Shown one piece after another: positions 4,835 to 6,066 of a stretch of 6,066 bases of DNA (position 1 is its first letter; every line of letters starts with the position of its first letter). The stretch covers positions 1 to 6,066 of the forward strand of contig DAOVFI010000158.1 of NCBI GenBank assembly GCA_030673005.1, read 5' to 3'. The notes under the pieces are model-generated. The model had not been told where the DNA came from, searched no databases, and worked only from the letters and a program-made list of their open reading frames with translations. The position numbers were made by a program, and so were the translations under genes. This stretch comes from Planctomycetales bacterium. GTDB lineage: Bacteria; Planctomycetota; Phycisphaerae; SM23-33.

Positions 4835-5945
4835 ATGATTGAGACAGCGAATCTGCCGGAAGTTATCCATTCCCTCAGCGCCCGGATCGTTGCTATCCGG
4901 GACTCTCTTTGACTTGCCTGCGCGCATGGAGGAGATGTCCCGGATCGAGCAGCAGATGTCCGGGACGAATTTCTGGTCCGACCAGGAATCGGCACAGAAA
5001 GTCGTCGCCCAACTCAAGACTCTCAAGGCCGTCGTCGTGCCGGTAACGGAAATACTCCGTCGCGTCGAGGACCTCCAGGCGCTGCACGAACTGGGCGCCG
5101 AGGCCGGCGACGTTGATACGCTCGGCGAGGCGGCCGTCGAGGCCGAAAAAATAACCGCCGATCTGGACCGGCTTGAACTGCGGACGAGGCTCGCCGGCCA
5201 GCACGACGCGGGCAACTGCTACGTATCCGTCCACGCCGGCGCCGGCGGGACCGAGAGTTGCGACTGGGCCGAGATGCTCCTGCGGATGTACCTGCGATTC
5301 TTCGAGCGGAGCGGCTATAAGGTCGAGCAGATCGACCGGCTCGACGGCGAGGAGGCCGGCATACGCTCGGCGACATTGTACATCGCCGGGCCTTACGCAT
5401 ACGGGTATCTCTCCTGCGAGCGAGGCGTGCACCGCCTGGTGCGGATCAGCCCGTTCGATTCTGCCAAGCGGCGGCACACGTCGTTCGCCTCGGTGGACGT
5501 CCTGCCGGAACTGGACGAGATCGAGATAGAGATCGACGGGGAAAAGGACGTCCGCGAGGACACCTCCCGCGCCGGCGGCGCCGGCGGCCAGCACGTCAAC
5601 AAGACCTCCTCTGCCGTCCGCCTGACGCACCTGGAAACCGGCATCGTCGTACAGTGCCAGAACGAACGCTCCCAGCACCAGAACCGCGCAGTAGCGCGAA
5701 AAATGCTCCAGGCCAAACTCTATCAGCACGAGCAGGCGCAGCGCGACGCCGAACTGGCGAAGATGTACAGCGCCAAAGGCGAGATCGCCTTCGGAAACCA
5801 TATCCGCTCGTACGTGCTGTACCCCTACCAACTCGTGCGGGACGAGCGGACCGACCTGAAGGTCGGCAACACCGACGCGGTTCTCGACGGCGACATTCAA
5901 CCGTTCATCGACGCCGCCCTGCAAGACAGACTCAAAAAACGATAA
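4835..5945 (+). CDS. prfB: Peptide chain release factor 2, made by programmed +1 frameshift
   Basis: RF2 recognises UGA and UAA stop codons in the ribosomal A site and triggers peptide release. Codons 1-25 run from ATG at 4835 (GGAGA six bases upstream) to CTT at 4907-4909, where TGA (4910-4912) stops the zero frame. Skipping T4910 puts GAC in frame and translation continues to TAA at 5943-5945, for 369 residues in all. In that product the stop-recognition motif SPF falls at 205-207 within RLVRISPFDSAKRRHTSF, and the peptidyl-transferase motif GGQ at 250-252 within RAGGAGGQHVNKTSSAVRL. Both positions are the same as in E. coli RF2 (365 residues). HAGAGGTES and VQCQNERSQHQN are further family signatures. 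The SPF motif separates it from RF1 (PxT). Expression is probably autoregulated: scarce RF2 lets the ribosome pause at the in-frame UGA and shift. It is divergent from pyrF. Confidence 0.97.
4899..4913 (+). promoter_or_regulatory. prfB +1 recoding site (CTT TGA C)
   Basis: The slippery CTT TGA C (4907-4913) is the standard RF2 frameshift heptamer, at codons 25-26 exactly as in E. coli. An internal Shine-Dalgarno-like GGGA (4899-4902) precedes it by four bases. The E. coli stimulator (AGGGGG, three bases before CTT) is stronger and closer, so the stimulatory element here may be less effective. The presence of a C after TGA makes a weak stop context, as in other shifting prfB genes. Confidence 0.93.
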
Positions 5946-6066
5946 AAAATCGACAGTGTGTGAAAGGTTCTGCTTGCCTTGCCGTAGCCTTGTACATGTT
6001 TAGCCTAACTTCCGCATTTTATGGAAAATAAAATCATTTCAAGCCTTCCTGTCGCTGCTGGGGGGG
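5946..6066. other. 121 nt downstream of prfB, no gene seen
   Basis: No convincing coding start or RNA gene is visible. The only structure noted is an AT-only hairpin ATTTTAT-GGAAA-ATAAAAT (6016-6034) without a GC stem or following T-run, which is too weak to call a terminator. The window ends in a run of six G. Confidence 0.6.

Noticed and set aside
4910..4912. In-frame TGA in prfB as a sequencing error or pseudogene
   Set aside because: CTT TGA C at codon 26 is the known programmed frameshift site and the rest of the gene is intact.
4732..4995. 88-codon upstream extension of pyrF
   Set aside because: It overlaps prfB on the opposite strand and the strong AAGGAG site supports the start at 4731.
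4893..5924. 343-codon open frame on the minus strand
   Set aside because: It is antisense to prfB and has no recognisable domain; it is open because of the codon bias of prfB.
6016..6034. Hairpin after prfB as a terminator
   Set aside because: The stem is only A and T pairs and no T-run follows.

Overview
The window reads as a bacterial chromosome segment. It is GC-rich, with tightly packed genes and ordinary housekeeping and energy genes. Gene content and intergenic style (an RNF complex, an atypical kinase-like protein with a DFQ motif, families of short hairpin repeats and heptad repeats) suggest an anaerobic or facultative member of the Planctomycetota, perhaps Phycisphaerae. That placement is an impression from memory of similar genomes, not something the sequence proves.

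Left block (1-2465, minus strand). This is the front of an RNF (ferredoxin:NAD+ oxidoreductase, ion-pumping) operon transcribed leftwards: a short RseC-like membrane protein with a Cys cluster (2196-2465), rnfC (838-2199, joined to the RseC-like gene by an ATGA overlap) and rnfD (1-800, cut by the window edge). rnfB is not at the head of the operon. The order C-D suggests rnfG, E, A and B lie beyond the left edge. The rnfC-rnfD junction carries a 7-nt periodic repeat that includes the rnfC stop codon.

Middle gap (2466-2796). There is no credible gene, but there is a highly ordered 191-bp inverted-repeat structure. A 27-bp outer stem encloses two perfect hairpins, and one of these contains a further GC-rich palindrome. 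A possible promoter for the RNF operon sits just to its left and would give an almost leaderless transcript.

Right-centre block (2797-4731, minus strand). pyrF (orotidine 5'-phosphate decarboxylase, type 2) is followed 69 nt downstream by an atypical protein-kinase-like gene. The kinase-like gene holds an in-frame cluster of three related hairpin repeats. One of them is itself split by a TGCCTGCCGG-type palindrome flanked by a 3-bp duplication. The same palindrome type sits inside a hairpin of the intergenic element, so two palindromes in this window are nested within other hairpins.

Right block (4835-5945, plus strand). prfB (peptide chain release factor 2) is transcribed divergently from pyrF. 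It needs a programmed +1 frameshift at CTT TGA C after codon 25, the classical RF2 autoregulation site. The remaining 121 nt to the right edge carry no recognisable gene.
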